From assembly GCA_024114885.1 (NCBI GenBank), contig CP099423.1, forward strand, positions 2,294,001 to 2,358,000: 64,000 nucleotides of DNA, given 5' to 3'. Within the stretch, counting starts at the first letter, position 1, and every line of letters starts with the position of its first letter. Under the pieces are notes generated by a model. That model saw nothing but the letters and a program-made list of their open reading frames with translations, was not told where the DNA came from and searched no databases. Made by a program: the position numbers and the translations under genes. This stretch comes from Septoria linicola (taxonomy: Eukaryota; Ascomycota; Dothideomycetes; Mycosphaerellales; Mycosphaerellaceae). Positions 1-11,064 of the stretch are shown in pieces.

Positions 1-1
1 G

Positions 2-859
2 GCTGCCAGGTTATCTGGTTTCCTCCTCTTCCGCATATTGAAGACAGGGAAGGACGACAGGTTCGACGACAAACGCGACAACTTCTTCAAGTTTCTCGGC
101 TTCTGGGTCTTCCAGATGTTCTGGGTCTGGACAGTCTCTATGCCAGTCACCATCCTTAATAGCCCAAATGTGCTTCAGTACGCTCAGCCTAGCTTTGGTA
201 AGGCGACTGACATATTTGCTATCATCTGGTTCCTGCTCCACTTCGGCCTTGAGGCCTTGAGCGATATTCAGAAGTATCGCTTCAAGCAGGGTCCTGGCAA
301 GCAACCTGGTGCCGTCTGCAATGTTGGCTTCTTCAAGTTCTCGAGGCATCCCAACTACTTCGGAGAGATTATGGTGCAAGTTTGTGAGTTATTATGCGCT
401 TTCTTAGTCTCTGACAGCGTTACTAATGTACATGCAGCCATCTACATAATTGCAGTTACTCCAGCATCTTATGGCGCTCTGCCCTCCGGCTCCGGCGCAT
501 ACGCAGCCCTATACGCATCTTGCGTAGGCTTCATCTTCCTCACCACACTCCTCATGTTCGTCTCCGGCCTTACCCTTCAAGAACGTCCCGGCGCAAAGAA
601 GCGCTACGAGAAGGGCTCAGGCTGGCACGAGTACGAGAAGTACCTTCACGACACGAGCATTATGTGGCCAATGCCTCCCGCTATCTGGCGTAACTTGCCA
701 GTCATCGTGAAGAGGACGGTAGGCCTTGAGTTCCCAATCTACGTCTTCGACCCAGCCAAGCACGCAGATCAGGACGCCGTCAAGCAGAACCAGGCGGAAC
801 AGGGACGGTCTGAGAGTGAAGCAGGACAGAACAGACAAAGCACCGAGCCATTGAACTAA
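2..859 (+). CDS. DUF1295 (steroid 5-alpha-reductase-like) membrane protein, 5'-partial
   Basis: The frame is open from base 2, so the gene starts before the window. About 267 residues remain after removing a 54-nt intron at 384-437 (donor gtgagt, branch tactaat, acceptor gcag). The intron length is a multiple of three and it contains no stop, so it could be misread as coding; splicing joins MVQV to SIYIIAV. Family marks are FRILKTGKDDRFDDKR near the start, the FKFSRHPNYFGEI segment (NADPH/active-site region of the C-terminal reductase fold) and the GSGWHEYEKYL..TSIMWPMPP ending. Several hydrophobic helices are present (FWVFQMFWVWTV; IFAIIWFLLHFGL; ALYASCVGFIFLTTLLMFV). The tail after about residue 235 is polar and Gln/Glu-rich. 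The DUF1295 family is ER-type membrane reductase-like, with substrate unknown in fungi; enzymatic activity is inferred from the fold only. Confidence 0.9.
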   Translation, partial: AARLSGFLLFRILKTGKDDRFDDKRDNFFKFLGFWVFQMFWVWTVSMPVTILNSPNVLQYAQPSFGKATDIFAIIWFLLHFGLEALSDIQKYRFKQGPGKQPGAVCNVGFFKFSRHPNYFGEIMVQVCELLCAFLVSDSVTNVHAAIYIIAVTPASYGALPSGSGAYAALYASCVGFIFLTTLLMFVSGLTLQERPGAKKRYEKGSGWHEYEKYLHDTSIMWPMPPAIWRNLPVIVKRTVGLEFPIYVFDPAKHADQDAVKQNQAEQGRSESEAGQNRQSTEPLN

Positions 860-1168
860 GGCCTACAACACTGATGAGATCATGAATTTGAGCGTTCTGT
901 AACTTGGAAAGGTGTGATACCCAGATAGATATTCTTCTGCCAACTTGTTGTATGATAGAAATGTAGTCGTAATGTTTGATCCAGATCTATGCAGGCGCGT
1001 TCAATAGGTCACCTTCACAAACGCTCCGACCCTCGGGCATGAATGCTGATTAGTCAACATGAAGCTTTGAATGACGCTGTAAGCTTGAGATCAGAGCTTC
1101 GCATTCGAACACAAACCCGATCCCAACTTCAACGTTTGGTTTGTTGAACAGGAAGCAAAGCAAGCAAA
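860..1168. other. Intergenic, no gene seen
   Basis: This is 309 bases between two genes on the same strand. It holds the 3' flank of the DUF1295 gene and the promoter of the first dehydrogenase. No recognisable element was found beyond ordinary AT-rich flank sequence. Confidence 0.5.
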
Positions 1169-1951
1169 ATGTCGTCGCAAAAGATTGCAGTCATCGCTGG
1201 CGTTGGATCCGGGACTGGATCAGCTGTGGCTCGTCGATTTGGCAAGGAATACATCGTCTGCCTGCTTGCCCGTAAACCCGAGAGCTACGAGCCAGTCGAA
1301 AGAGAGATCAATGCGAGTGGTGGCAAAGCTCTAGGAATCAGCACGGATGTGTCGAAGCCGGAGAGCGTGAAAGCTGCTTTTGCTCAGATCGAACAGACTT
1401 TTCCGAACATTCCTGTTCAGGCTGCAGTATTCAATGCTGCAGGAGGATTCGTCCGGAGGCCATTACTGGACATCACACTTGAACAAATGGATGGCGGATT
1501 GAACGTGAGCGTGTAAGTTCTCCTGTTCGCGACAGACTTGCAAGCACTGAAGGATCTTCACAGCAAGGGTGCGCTCCTCTTTGCTCAAAGTGCACTTCCT
1601 CTACTAGTCAAGCACACAGAAAGCAATCCGGAGACACCACCAAGTCTCTTCTTCACAGGTTCGACAGCAGCTGTTAAGGCAAATCCTGGCTCAGCAATCA
1701 TGTGCGTGCCTCGGCATGGTCTGCGAGCACTTGCAATCTCTGCTGCCAAAGAGTTCGGACCAAAGGGTGTTCACGTCGTGCATACTGTCGTAGATGGAGC
1801 GATTGATACTCCGTGGGGCAAAGAGATTCACAAAGACAAAACTACGGTTGATCCGGAGGCAATTGCGCAGACATACTGGGATCTGCATTTGCAAAGTAGG
1901 AGATGCTTCACCAATGAGATTGACATTAGGCCAATGATGGAGAAGTGGTAG
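1169..1951 (+). CDS. Short-chain dehydrogenase/reductase-like protein with altered active site
   Basis: Two exons, 1169-1512 and 1564-1951, with an intron at 1513-1563 (gtaagt...cacag), encode about 243 residues. The splice restores LNVSVKGALLFAQSALPLL, the helix that normally follows the SDR NAG motif. Visible marks are a Rossmann glycine motif near residues 10-16 (AGVGSGTG), D60 in ISTDVSKPES, NAAGG in place of NNAG, and the family-typical LFFTGSTAAVKA and AKEFGPKGVHVVH...DGAIDTPWG segments. In relatives the segment before LRAL reads roughly GKFALRAL; here it reads PRHGLRAL, so the usual lysine position appears to be arginine, and no catalytic Tyr-xxx-Lys is evident. It may therefore be a weak or non-catalytic NAD(P)-binding protein. 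The start codon sits in agcaaaATGtcg. No substrate can be named. Confidence 0.88.
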
Positions 1952-2385
1952 GCTTGTAAGCGTAGCGGACTGATCGAACACTAGAGATCCTGTCGTGCAA
2001 CTTCCGCAGCGAGAACATTACTTCAAGAGCGGTCCGGCATGGCGCTTTTCTCTGCTGGGACCAAAACTGATCAAGCTTGACTTAAAGCTTACTCAACACA
2101 AGCGCACACCAATCAATGTCAAGGATAAATGTGTTCATATCTTGCCATTTACGTGCGCGAGATCACTAATCACATGGTGTCCCTAGTTCTGGAGCAACTG
2201 TTGTGCCGATCACTAATCTTGACCACAGGTGCCGGCAAGCTTAACGACTAGCTTACCTCACTCATTAATCAGCGCAGCACACATCATGTCGCCACGAGCC
2301 TGTTATAACGCTCGCGAAGAAAGCAAATAACTACAGCAGAACAATCACTCGACCCTTTCAGAAACATCCTCCAACATCGTAAACC
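1952..2385. other. Intergenic, no gene seen
   Basis: 434 bases between the two dehydrogenase genes. A short open frame around 1995-2186 looks non-coding. Nothing else was recognised. Confidence 0.5.
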
Positions 2386-3364
2386 ATGAAGTTCGATCCA
2401 GATCAAGACATCCCAGATCTATCAGGAAAGGTCATCATCGTGAGCATCAACCTTCTTCCTCCACGAAGTCCAATTCTGACAGTGCTTGGCACAGGTGACA
2501 GGCGGTAGTAGCGGACTGGGCAAAGAGTCCGTACGACAACTAGCCAAGCACAATCCCGCCAAGCTCTATGTCTCTGCACGCACAGCAGCACGCGCCAACG
2601 CAGCGATCAAAGAAGTTGAAGCAGAAGTGCCAGCCCTAGCAGGAAAACTCCACTTTCTCGAACTGGACCTTGGATCTTTCGAATCGATCAAGAAAGGAGC
2701 CGATGCGTTTCTCGCTGAGAACGATCGCTGCGACATTTTGATGAATAATGCAGGCCTCATGGCTTCGCCGCCCGGTCTGACAAAGGACGGCTATGAAGTC
2801 CAGTTCGGATCGAACTACATGGGCCCATCACTATTCACCAAGCGCCTGCTGCCCATTCTCCTCAAGACTGCCGAGAAGCATGGCAGCGACGTGCGAGTCG
2901 TGAACCTGAGCTCTGAACTCTTCAAGTCAGCCCCAACAGGCGGAGTCCTGATATCCGACTGCAAAACGCCAATGGAAGGAATATCATCTTTAGCACGATA
3001 TGGGCAGTCAAAGCTTGCCGACTACTACCACACCAAGAACCTGGCGCAGAAGTACCCAACGATCAAATTCATTGCTATCCATCCAGGAGTGGTCAACACA
3101 GGTCTGCTTGACGATCTGCGGAAACGAAGGCCATATGTTGGGTATGCGCTCGGTCTGTTAGGAAGCGTGTTCTTTACGGACGTCAAACAAGGTGCAAGAG
3201 CACAGCTGTGGGCTGCGACGTACGCGGATAAGGGCAAAGTCAAGAGCGGAGGGTTTTATAATCCAAAGTTGACCGAATACCAGGCGAAGATTCTAGAGGA
3301 TGATAAGCTGAGCCGAGAACTCGAGGATTGGACTGAGAAAGAGTTTGCTAGTCATGGGGTGTAA
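2386..3364 (+). CDS. Short-chain dehydrogenase (retinol dehydrogenase/WWOX-like group)
   Basis: Exon 1 is 2386-2439 (18 codons, MKFDPDQDIPDLSGKVII), the intron is 2440-2494 (gtgagc...acag) and exon 2 is 2495-3364, giving 307 residues. The splice creates the nucleotide-binding strand and loop KVIIVTGGSSGLGKES. Complete classical SDR signatures are present: TGxxxGxG, LELDLGSF, NNAG (ILMNNAGLM), a catalytic Ser in NLSSE, YGQSK (Tyr-xxx-Lys), and HPGVVNTGL after the active site. Length and order fit fungal NADP-dependent reductases acting on lipids or secondary metabolites. The ATG at 2386 is supported by the extra strand it supplies to the Rossmann fold. It lies close to another SDR in the same orientation, but sequence divergence suggests no recent duplication. 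The substrate is unknown. Confidence 0.93.
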
Positions 3365-4309
3365 TGTATCGTTCGGTAATGTTCCAGTAATCCAAGTTTA
3401 CGCGCAATTGTGCAGCTCATATTCCACTGCTGTCTGATGCAGCCGAGGTGGCTTCTCAGTGACAAGATCACCAGTGATCAGCATCACTGGAACTGTTTGT
3501 GAGCAGCTGGTATGTGATAAGAAGCCGCCTAGCGCTTCTGGGACCATCATCTGGAGAAATGCGAGAGAAGCTTTGCAGCTTGACGACATGGCATTGGGAA
3601 TGCCCACCCCTGCTTCTGCTTGACTGGCTCGCCAGTGGCTATTTGCGGGGCTTCCTCACAATCATCGTGATCGCTATCAAGCCTCGATAATCTATTGCTC
3701 GGTGCTGAGCGTGCAATGTCGACATCAGGCCGTGCTCGTCAGACGAGACTTTGTCCTTTGGTAGGATGAGAAACACAAAAGCTAGAAACGTAAGAAGAAG
3801 CAGTGAGCCAAAGGTTTACCGACGCTGAGTGCTCTGTGTATCAGATTGCCGCGAATTTGAGACTGTAGCCAACGCAGTCACGACAGGGCCGAGCCAGTTT
3901 AGCATTGGAGGTCGGATAATCTGCTCAAAGTATCGCAAGTCGCCTGCGGGCGAGAGGCTCAGCGGGGCAGCGCGCTGGCTACTACTAACGTGACCGGTTC
4001 ATAGAACGATAGCCTACAATGGTACTCCTATCGAAGCTGTAGTACTCATCACAGACATCCCGCCTCGCGTGCTTCATCCTCTGTCTCCCAGACAGTCGAC
4101 CGAGTCTACGACGACTTGCCAATGCGACGACATGACAGAACCCTCCGAGCTTGAACACAGCGACTCATTCGGCATAGTCAGTGCATACGCCAGAATCCTT
4201 GCGCGGTCCATAAGTTCTCACGAAAGTTCGCACAGTTCCCACGGCCGCCCCATGTTACCCCGGATCTTGCTCCCCATACCATCTCCCTTTGCCAAGCCTC
4301 GTCTGCCAC
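3365..4309. other. Intergenic, no gene seen
   Basis: 945 bases. Short open frames on both strands lack domain features and codon regularity. This presumably contains the promoter of the Zn2Cys6 gene; a gap-free element cannot be identified by eye. Confidence 0.5.
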
Positions 4310-6569
4310 ATGGACAGTGGCAGCTCGCGACGACAGCATTCATCAGCGTTGCCAGCAGAGAATCTTCTTTCGTCGTTGGCCAAACGCACTCCTGCCCGCG
4401 CGGCATGTGAACGGTGCCGCCGGCGGAAGATCAGGTGTGAAGGCGAGCGACCATGCTCGAAATGCATTGCCGCCAAGGCTGAGTGTGTCTGTACCACGCA
4501 GCAGCACGAGACAGAACGACAGGCGGCCAAGCGCAGATTCAATGAAATCACCACTTCTCACGAGCAGCTCCGTAAGGTCCACGAGTTCCTGGTGGGCGCA
4601 AGTCAAGACAATGCCTCTACAGCCCTCCGACTCCTACGCGACCAGAAGAGTCTCGAACATGTGCTTACATGGATCGCCAGTCTCGATCAGTCCATCTCAC
4701 AATCCCACCAACAGCTCAACTACCAAGAATTTGCCACAGCACTGGTGCAGTCCACGGCACCGCTACAGGATCTGGTGGGCATAGCTGAGCTGGTCTTCAA
4801 CCCTACACAACAGTACAATTTGCCATCGCGCGATGCTCTGGCAGCACTCCAAGACCGCATCATCTCCCTTGGGGATGTGCTTGGAGTGCTGGCTCAATCA
4901 AACCCTACGTCGGATACGTCCTTGCTTTCGACGTTTACAGCCGTGGAATCGCTCTGTAGCGCAGATGACAACGAGCTTGAGCTTCGATTGCATTGGGTGC
5001 CTGCATCTCCCTGGCTCGATTCTCGAATCGCAGAACGTGGCGTGTCCCGACTCATCTCTACTTTTATCTGGACAGTGAACCCCTACTGGAGGTTGCTAGA
5101 GGCCGATCTGTTCCTTCGACATATGCGTACCAGAAAACTAGACAGCCTCTACTGCTCGCCTTTACTGGTCAACGCTGTGCTGGCCTGTGCTGCCGTGAGT
5201 AATTTTTTAGCTGACTGCTCGAGCCTGCCACTGACGGGTTGCAGATGTTCTCTGAAGATGAAGAGGCTTTTACGAATCCCGGTGACTTACTGACTCGTGG
5301 TGAACAATACCACAACGAAGCTACTCGTCTGTGGCAGGCCGAGAGGGGCCGTGAGTCAATTGCTACCCTACAAGCATTGATCATTCTGTCTTGCGAGTAT
5401 GACAGTAAAGCCACTCAAAGTAGGTTGTTTTCGACTAATCACGTTTGCAGATCAGCCTGGAGAGGTCAGGATCGACTTGGTTGGACATATCGTACGGCTG
5501 CTATTGCAATGAGCAAGCTTCTAGCAGAGTCCCCTCCACTGCACGTCGCCGCCGATCCATGGACTGTCCAGAACTACCCACGAGCTATATCTTGTGCAAG
5601 AAGTACAATCATGTGGCTACATCTGTGAGTAGCCTCCGAAGCAAGCAAACGATTGACTGACTAGATCCAGTGGCTGGACAGTAGATCTGTTCCGTAAGCC
5701 TAAGGACCTCAAGATTACGATTGATGAGCTCCCGGACCTGGAAAAGGTGCTGGTGGACACCCCTTCACTCTGGGCTCCGTATCTCATTTCCGGCCAACTA
5801 ATTCGTTACCATCCCAATCTTCTTGCTCTGGAGCGACAGTCCTTGTGCCAATTGCTGTGGAGTATGCTGCGCTTCACGCCAGAGGATATCACACGTGCCA
5901 GGTTCTGGACCGATCTGAAGGACCTCGGAAGACGATTGGATTCTTGGCACAGTAATCTGCCAGAGCCGCTGCAGCGCACGTCGCTCATGCCACCGCCGCT
6001 GTATGAGTTTTAGTGAGTCTGCTATCGCCGAGGCCTCACCGGAAATCCTCCGCTAACCAGTTCTTCGCAGTGCCAATTCATGCTACCTCCTCATCACGTT
6101 TCACGATCACTGGGCTGAAGCACTGTCTCCAAAAGATCCCCGTGGCAACAGAGAGCAAGAGCGTTACCAACTGAAACGACGCCAACATACTATCCAGTAT
6201 TGCTTGAGCGCAGCATCTCTGTTGAAAGACTACCGAGAATGCTGTGGTCTCGAGGCAGTACAGCCGTGGCTGTTCCAACTGGCTGCTACCGCTGCGTTTG
6301 TCCTCTTGAGGAACCTTGATCGGCACGCCCTAGCCGATATGGATCGCGATGAAAGCGAGGACGACGAGTCGTCACCTGAATCAACTACGCACAATTCGCA
6401 GTGTATTACGGCCCTCGAAGAATGCTGTCGCTGCCTGCTGGCTTGCGGCATGCAGTCTTTATTGTTCCGAAGCGTAACGCGTACACTCAGTCAGGCTGCC
6501 GCAAAAAGCAAGGCACGCTTACTCGAGTCAGTACAAAAAATGCTCGAAGTTTTTGGGAGAGCAATCTAG
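4310..6569 (+). CDS. Zn2Cys6 fungal-specific transcription factor
   Basis: I assemble five exons: 4310-5194, 5245-5396, 5451-5624, 5671-6012 and 6071-6569, giving 683 residues. All four introns are short (46-58 nt) and each join restores family-like sequence, e.g. IILSCE/SAWRGQDRLGWTYRTA and PPLYEF/YANSCYLLITFHDHW. The zinc cluster uses Cys33, 36, 43, 49, 52 and 59 (CERCRRRKIRC...CSKCIAAKAEC), with basic residues in the second loop as in Gal4-type DNA binding. The middle and C-terminal helical region matches the fungal_trans regulatory domain layout, including an acidic patch DMDRDESEDDESSPES before the last helices. The start is the first ATG after an upstream non-ATG open stretch and sits in gccacATGg. 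It is a nuclear regulator by family; the target genes are unknown and the flanking genes do not form an obvious cluster. Confidence 0.92.
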
Positions 6570-8595
6570 AACGAGTCAGATGCGAACAAGATTGATGCAA
6601 TGAATCCCAATATCTATAGAGAGCTCACTTTACATAGGACAAGATCTGAGCGTGATACAATGCAAGAATGACTTCAGACCCTTGTCTGCATGTCAAGGAT
6701 AGCCTAGGTGATACTACTCATATCAACGGACCCACCTGTATTTCTGCAGCTTGTGGCGACGAGGCAGCGCACGCCGCACATTGGTCAACTATTCTGCACT
6801 GTTCGCTGTCAGGTTACAATCAGTGCAGGCCCTCTTCTACATAAACTATCCATCGTGCATGCTCTGCAATGACCATGACACATCAGCTCCTTCAATCCTA
6901 CCAGCTTGCTGTGTAGTCGTTGACGGGCGATGGAATTCGTCCACGACACAGTTGGCACACCATTTACATGTTGAAGGGGCATCAGAAGCCGGCATGAAAC
7001 ATTGCTGAAGTATCCGACAGTTTTGATGATCATCAGGCAGTGAGATCTCGTGATGGAGAAGGCTGAGCGGAAAACGGCGCTGATCAATGTCGACGCTATG
7101 TGTTGCACTGCCGAACCCTAAGGGTGAAGAGGTAATCTCGTGAGATGCGCACTTCAATGTCGTATCGAAGAAAACACTCGTAGCCAGGACAAAAGTAGTG
7201 TTTCGGGCTGCTGTGGGTGTCACTGACGGGTTGGCTGATCGTGGAGCAAGCTGAGGGCCGCGGAAGACTTGCGGTGGAGAGAAAGAGAGAAAGATCTGGC
7301 CATCTTGATGGGACTTTCATGTTGGCGAAGAATGAAGCGCAGGAACAAGTGTCACCGATGTGGCTTGGCGACATGTGTAAGCACAAAATTGCCGGGACTT
7401 TCGCATCTCCTCCCTCTTTGCTTCGCTACAGGTTCGAGAACATCATAAATCACAATAACCCATCAACTCTCATGGCACAGCGTTGCTTGCAAATCCTAGC
7501 AAGTCATCGAGATTGCCGGTGTCAACTCGTCTCACCGACCATGCACAGGAGAGGATCTGCCAGAGCCGCTACACTCTGCACTGCTAGAGCTTGACATCGC
7601 CAGGCAATCATTTGAATGCGTCGTCTTGCGAAATTATCTATGCAAGATTGAATGGTCTCAAAGATTCAGGGTCTGACTGCGATCGGACTCTATGCCTAGG
7701 GCAGCATAAAACCATGGTCGAGGAAAGGAGCTGTGCCGTCTCTAGGCGATGCGCTTGGGAAGAGGAGCAGCTAAGCTATTCCCCGAAACGAAGCTCAACG
7801 ATTTGTCTTAAAACATAGATTCTGGCAATCGACAAAGCAGCGTGGAGCGACCATGCGCCACAACGTGCACTTCCATCCCTCTCGAAGGCAGCACTGGAAT
7901 GGGGTCCGCATCGAAAAAGGTTACACGAGGACGCGCCGCAATGGCCACCTCGCCTTCGTGATGTGCTCCAAGTCTTGCTTGAGTACGCTCTGCAGGAAGG
8001 CTAGTACGTCATCACATTAGCATCAATAGCTCCAGCGAGCAGACAGGACATGTTGTGCAGAGAATTGCAACGCGCAAAGTTATGGCCCGGTGCACTTGGC
8101 ACCAGATGTGTAAGCCTACAGCTGCCAGGGCTGCAACGTTTCCTCATTCTCTGCCAATCTCTCGCATCTATGCAAGACAATCACGGTTTCGGCCGAAAGC
8201 CCAACCGCTCGCATGTTTCGCTGTTGCTTGCACGGGTGAGCAAGTCAATGGTATGTGGCTTCCAGGCCTGTCGCCGCATGACCTGCAAAGGACAGGTCTC
8301 TCCGGCATTTCTGCACTACGCACTATCAGATTCTGAAGCTATTCACTGAATAAAGCAGAAAGTCTCGCGAGCCTATCCTGCCGCGTGTCTTGTCCGTAAC
8401 AATTGACAGTATTATCATGCAGCACCTGAGGATTACGAGAAGTGCTCCAACGGGGCCGTTCACATATTAGGCTCCCCATCGGGGCGCAGGCGCATCATTC
8501 CGCAAGACCATGGCTCCGTGTAGAAATGTTGTATCGCTGGCGCTGGTTTCAAGGTCTGGCATGAGAAGGTAGTGCAATTGTTGATGAGCTCTGCA
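6570..8595. other. 2.0 kb intergenic region, no gene supported
   Basis: Convergent 3' flanks of the transcription factor and the acyltransferase. Several open frames of 60-125 codons occur on both strands, but none shows a domain, signal peptide or consistent codon pattern. CpA and TpG occur normally, so this is not RIP-treated repeat DNA. I see nothing else in it. Confidence 0.45.
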
Positions 8596-10212
8596 TCAAT
8601 CTGCAAAAAGCATCTCCTTCATGCGTCTCGCCACGTACACGCACTTCACATCGACTCGCCTGAACATCTCCGCGGCCCAGACTACCAGGAATGTCATGAC
8701 GAAGTATCCTGGAAGGAAGTACCAAACATCTCTATTGTCGCCGCCGAAAACCTTCCCTTGCCACGGAACAAAATACTGCTCCCACACGAGCCAGCGTACA
8801 GTGTTGTGCATGGCGTAGATGCCGAAGGAGAGCTCACCTACGAATTGCGAGAATGGTGTCATTAACGGTCGTCGTAGCAAAGGCGAGTTCTCCAGTGCAT
8901 AGCAGAGGCCTATCGCTCCAATCGACAAAGGCCAGTGGATCTGAGCGCCCTGTTCATATGTTGGTGGCATAACCCAAGCCGCGAGATTGTACGGGAACGG
9001 AGAATTCGTGTCGATCAGAAGCGGAGCAGCCATGAATACCAGTGCAACGTATGCCAGCAAGAAATACGGCAGCTGTCGTAGCAGGCTGGACTCTATCGGA
9101 AGCGTGGGTGGGATCTTGCCTCCATTCCTGAGAAAGTTGGCCCAGTCATGCCAGCTCGCGCGAGGACTGGGTGTCTCGCTAGGGGTGAGAGGGGAAATTT
9201 GTGCCTCTTTGTCGTCTAGGTCGCCATTCAGCTGCGCATCATCCTGGTCAGTCTTGCTTGTTGGCAGAGTCGCTGACTGTGCTCGCTCCAGCACATTTTG
9301 CAGTTGTCTCCTATCTGCCAGCCACATGCCGGCCAAGAACAGTCCCATGTATGCCGTTTGCCACCAGAAGCACAGTGCGCTGCAGGTCAAGGTCACGAAC
9401 ATACGCTTCCGTACATTCATCTTGGCAACTGCGGCGCAGATGAGGAATAAGGTCATGCTGCCGCGAAACTCGATCGGTATCGTCCACATTTGCGGAAGAT
9501 AGTAGGAGCCGAATATGCCGCCATACCACCAAGTCACCACATGTGGGAACGGATCACTCGCACGCACAGTATCCCGAATCCAGAACCAGAGGTTTCCCAG
9601 AGCCGTCGGTTGCACGACGTTAGGCTCTTCGGTCTTGACAGCCAGGCCTGTTGAGAAGCAAACCATCGCGACAAAGGTGGCGAAAGCCGTTGGCAAATAG
9701 AGCCGAACATGACGACGGACGATCGAGGAAGCCAGGGAATCCATGACCTTGGATGGCTGAGTGTGCATCAGTCCCAGCACTTGATAGCTCAACGCGAAGC
9801 CTGATATCACGAAGAACAAGTCTACCATGGCGTGGCCCACATAGGGTAACTTGAATACTGCGAAGTGCATGAAGTATCGATGTGCTGATCTCCAATCATC
9901 GTGCATGGTATGGCCATTGTACACCACCCACGCAGCATAACCTCGTAGAGCGTCCAGATAGGCGGTAGGGTGGAGCTCGTGAGCTTCTTTGGGGTTTGTA
10001 GGCTTGAGTGATCGAGGGAAGATAATCGCCACCGAGGACAACGCGTTGCCTACACCTCTCTGCACCTTTGCGAGCTGCGCTTTCATCTTTGCTCTGGCTG
10101 CAGATGTTCTCTGCTCAGTAATGGTAGTTGTCCTCCCAGGAGTACGTTGCTTCCAGTCGAGGGCCTTGCACGGTTTGTATAAGAACGCTGGCGAGTGGGA
10201 GAATGCTGGCAT
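8596..10212 (-). CDS. Acyltransferase-3 family membrane protein
   Basis: 538 residues in a single exon; the ATG at 10212 is the first in frame (the open frame continues upstream only through a TTG). The family core begins with LHPTAYLDALRGYAAWVVYNGH, where the His after the first helix is the proposed catalytic residue, followed by HAMVDLFFVISGFALSYQVL, the standard Acyl_transf_3 second helix. About ten hydrophobic helices follow, e.g. FATFVAMVCFSTGLAV, LFLICAAVAKM and PYFLLAYVALVFMAAPLLI. A polar cytosolic-type loop lies in the middle, near residues 295-355. The protein ends GYFVMTFLVVWAAEMFRRVDVKCV. Relatives (OafA/YrhL type) O-acylate sugars or small molecules at membranes; the acceptor here is unknown. 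Its 3' end faces the transcription factor gene across 2 kb. Confidence 0.92.
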   Translation of the reverse strand: MPAFSHSPAFLYKPCKALDWKQRTPGRTTTITEQRTSAARAKMKAQLAKVQRGVGNALSSVAIIFPRSLKPTNPKEAHELHPTAYLDALRGYAAWVVYNGHTMHDDWRSAHRYFMHFAVFKLPYVGHAMVDLFFVISGFALSYQVLGLMHTQPSKVMDSLASSIVRRHVRLYLPTAFATFVAMVCFSTGLAVKTEEPNVVQPTALGNLWFWIRDTVRASDPFPHVVTWWYGGIFGSYYLPQMWTIPIEFRGSMTLFLICAAVAKMNVRKRMFVTLTCSALCFWWQTAYMGLFLAGMWLADRRQLQNVLERAQSATLPTSKTDQDDAQLNGDLDDKEAQISPLTPSETPSPRASWHDWANFLRNGGKIPPTLPIESSLLRQLPYFLLAYVALVFMAAPLLIDTNSPFPYNLAAWVMPPTYEQGAQIHWPLSIGAIGLCYALENSPLLRRPLMTPFSQFVGELSFGIYAMHNTVRWLVWEQYFVPWQGKVFGGDNRDVWYFLPGYFVMTFLVVWAAEMFRRVDVKCVYVARRMKEMLFAD

Positions 10213-11064
10213 GCGGTCGCTGCTGAATGGACTGCTGCCGACACAGTTATCTTTGCGCAAAAAGAGCGAGTGATGTCCTGTAAGAACGATCAAGCTTTCA
10301 TAAACGCAGTTTCTCAGTGAACACGTGCGGACATCGTGTTATAGGTGTAGTGTCTTACACGTCCCGCATCACATTGGCCACAATTCCCCGGATTGGGTGC
10401 GCCGTTGCACATCAATCTCAGTCCGAGCCATGGTTCTGACCTAGCTTCTGTACCAAACATCATGAAACTGTTGATGCAGGAGAAGATTCGACATCACTGG
10501 GAGACACGGTGACATGCTTCGTTCATTTGCCACCCACAAGGACCATGAAAGCTGTCTCTCAGGCGGCTCACACGATTGAGTCAATGAGCGACGACCGAGC
10601 TTATTGCTTCTTATCCAACTTAGTTTTACAACCCAGTGTGTTGACAGGCAACTGCCATTGGAGATCCCATGATATGTACACGATGAGTAGCTATCCATCA
10701 CCTTTGTGAATCGAGGTTCATTCAAAGCGCGAGGCATGGCCACTAGAAGCTGTCATTCCTGCTAAAACACCTCTGTGTGGTCCAATGCTGAGACCTACGT
10801 CTGGGTCCCAATTTCCGTCAACAAAGCAGACCGTGGACCACGCACTAAGACCATTGCGAGCATCAGGTGTACTTTTGTCATAACCGCACACGTATGCCTT
10901 CTGACAGCTCTGGAAGTGCACGATGAATTCTCACTGCATGCATTCGTGCATGAACCACAAATATCTGTGTCGTTCATCCCTGCACAGCTTAAAGGGACAG
11001 CTGCCAGCCGGGTTGGCCTGTTATCCTTTGTTGTAGCACGTTGCGTTCTTTCGCCGTACGAGCA
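10213..11064. other. Intergenic, no gene seen
   Basis: 852 bases between the start of the acyltransferase gene and the stop of the beta-mannosyltransferase-like gene. No supported gene or RNA was recognised. Confidence 0.5.

Noticed and set aside
5420..5450. 31-nt intron (gtaggt...gcag) in the Zn2Cys6 gene
   Set aside because: Too short and shifts to a frame that stops; the 54-nt intron 5397-5450 restores the conserved SCESAWRGQDRLGW text.
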